A DNA stretch of 64,000 bases from Mycoavidus cysteinexigens_B (lineage in GTDB: Bacteria; Pseudomonadota; Gammaproteobacteria; Burkholderiales; Burkholderiaceae), in assembly GCA_031963465.1 (NCBI GenBank), contig JASSUG010000003.1, positions 62,001 through 126,000 of the forward strand, in the 5' to 3' direction. The position numbers and the translations under genes are program-made. Each line of letters starts with the position of its first letter. Positions within the stretch are counted from its first letter, which is position 1. The notes beneath the pieces were generated by a model. That model made no database searches, was not told the DNA's origin, and saw only the letters and a list, made by a program, of their open reading frames with translations. Below, one piece after another: positions 63,915 through 64,000 of the stretch.

Positions 63915-64000
63915 ATGAGTTCAATTGAAACTAAACAGCCGCCAGCAGCGGAGCCGGTGGCGTGTGATTTACTGGTACTAGGTGCTGGGCCCGGTGGCTA
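63915..64000 (+). CDS. lpdA: Dihydrolipoamide dehydrogenase, 5' end only
   Basis: Starts at ATG 63915, 14 bases after the aceF stop. The first 28 codons read MSSIETKQPPAAEPV followed by DLLVLGAGPGGY, the FAD-binding dinucleotide fold of E3 enzymes. It completes the pyruvate dehydrogenase operon and is cut by the window edge. Confidence 0.88.
   Translation, partial: MSSIETKQPPAAEPVACDLLVLGAGPGG

Overview
The window looks like a chromosome segment of a betaproteobacterium of the Burkholderiaceae. The housekeeping genes are Burkholderia-like in sequence and order (recJ, lolC-lolD, comEC, pyrG-kdsA-eno-ftsB, rep, mfd, ispD-ispF, clpB, prlC-folD, aceE-aceF-lpdA). By eye, base composition is clearly less GC-rich than in free-living Burkholderia. 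There are many gene fragments, orphan antitoxins and a transposon with intact ends. That mix suggests a host-associated, partly reduced relative such as the fungal endosymbionts Mycoavidus or Glomeribacter. This assignment is inference and was not searched.

Layout. 1-88: start of prfB on the minus strand with its programmed +1 frameshift site. 222-7788: a compact plus-strand set of seven to eight genes for an aryl-polyene-type polyketide (KS-like protein, ACP, AMP ligase fused to a dehydratase, aromatic ammonia lyase, thioesterase, ketosynthase, dehydratase, ketoreductase), lying between recJ and prfB. 8306-16646: recJ, a conserved hypothetical, the Lol lipoprotein transporter, two coiled-coil membrane proteins and comEC. 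16716-18173: an IS4-family insertion sequence with an 18-bp perfect inverted repeat and 9-bp target duplication. 18258-23854: pyrG, kdsA, eno, ftsB, an OlsB-like acyltransferase and tRNA-His.

23997-44121 is an accessory island. It holds a 5'-truncated SIR2-like gene with a coupled small ORF, then a 1770-residue NLR-like protein (helical repeats, TIR/SEFIR-like domain, NACHT ATPase, pentapeptide repeats, about 15 WD40 repeats). Convergent with that is a 1887-residue NRPS whose second adenylation domain has been cut out. Further on are an IS200-type fragment, a three-gene CsgG/DUF4810/GNA1162 lipoprotein operon, an ABC-transporter remnant, pagP, a Upf1-like helicase and a scrambled toxin-antitoxin locus. 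44344-64000 returns to core genes (rep, cytochrome c, tRNA-Arg, mfd, ispD, ispF, clpB, prlC, folD, aceE, aceF, start of lpdA). These are interrupted at 54.9-56.4 kb by a patch of decayed toxin-antitoxin and coiled-coil genes.

How the parts may work together. The polyene genes contain most of the chemistry needed to make an aromatic-started polyene from an amino acid, but no exporter or membrane acyltransferase is present here. The NRPS is predicted to activate threonine, epimerise it and release a product through its thioesterase, but its second carrier protein must be loaded by some other adenylation domain. The NLR-like protein has the plan of an intracellular sensor: a nearly identical WD40 array that varies only at a few positions, a nucleotide switch and a possible TIR-like effector. 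It sits back to back with a broken SIR2 gene, so the locus looks like a defence or host-interaction hotspot.
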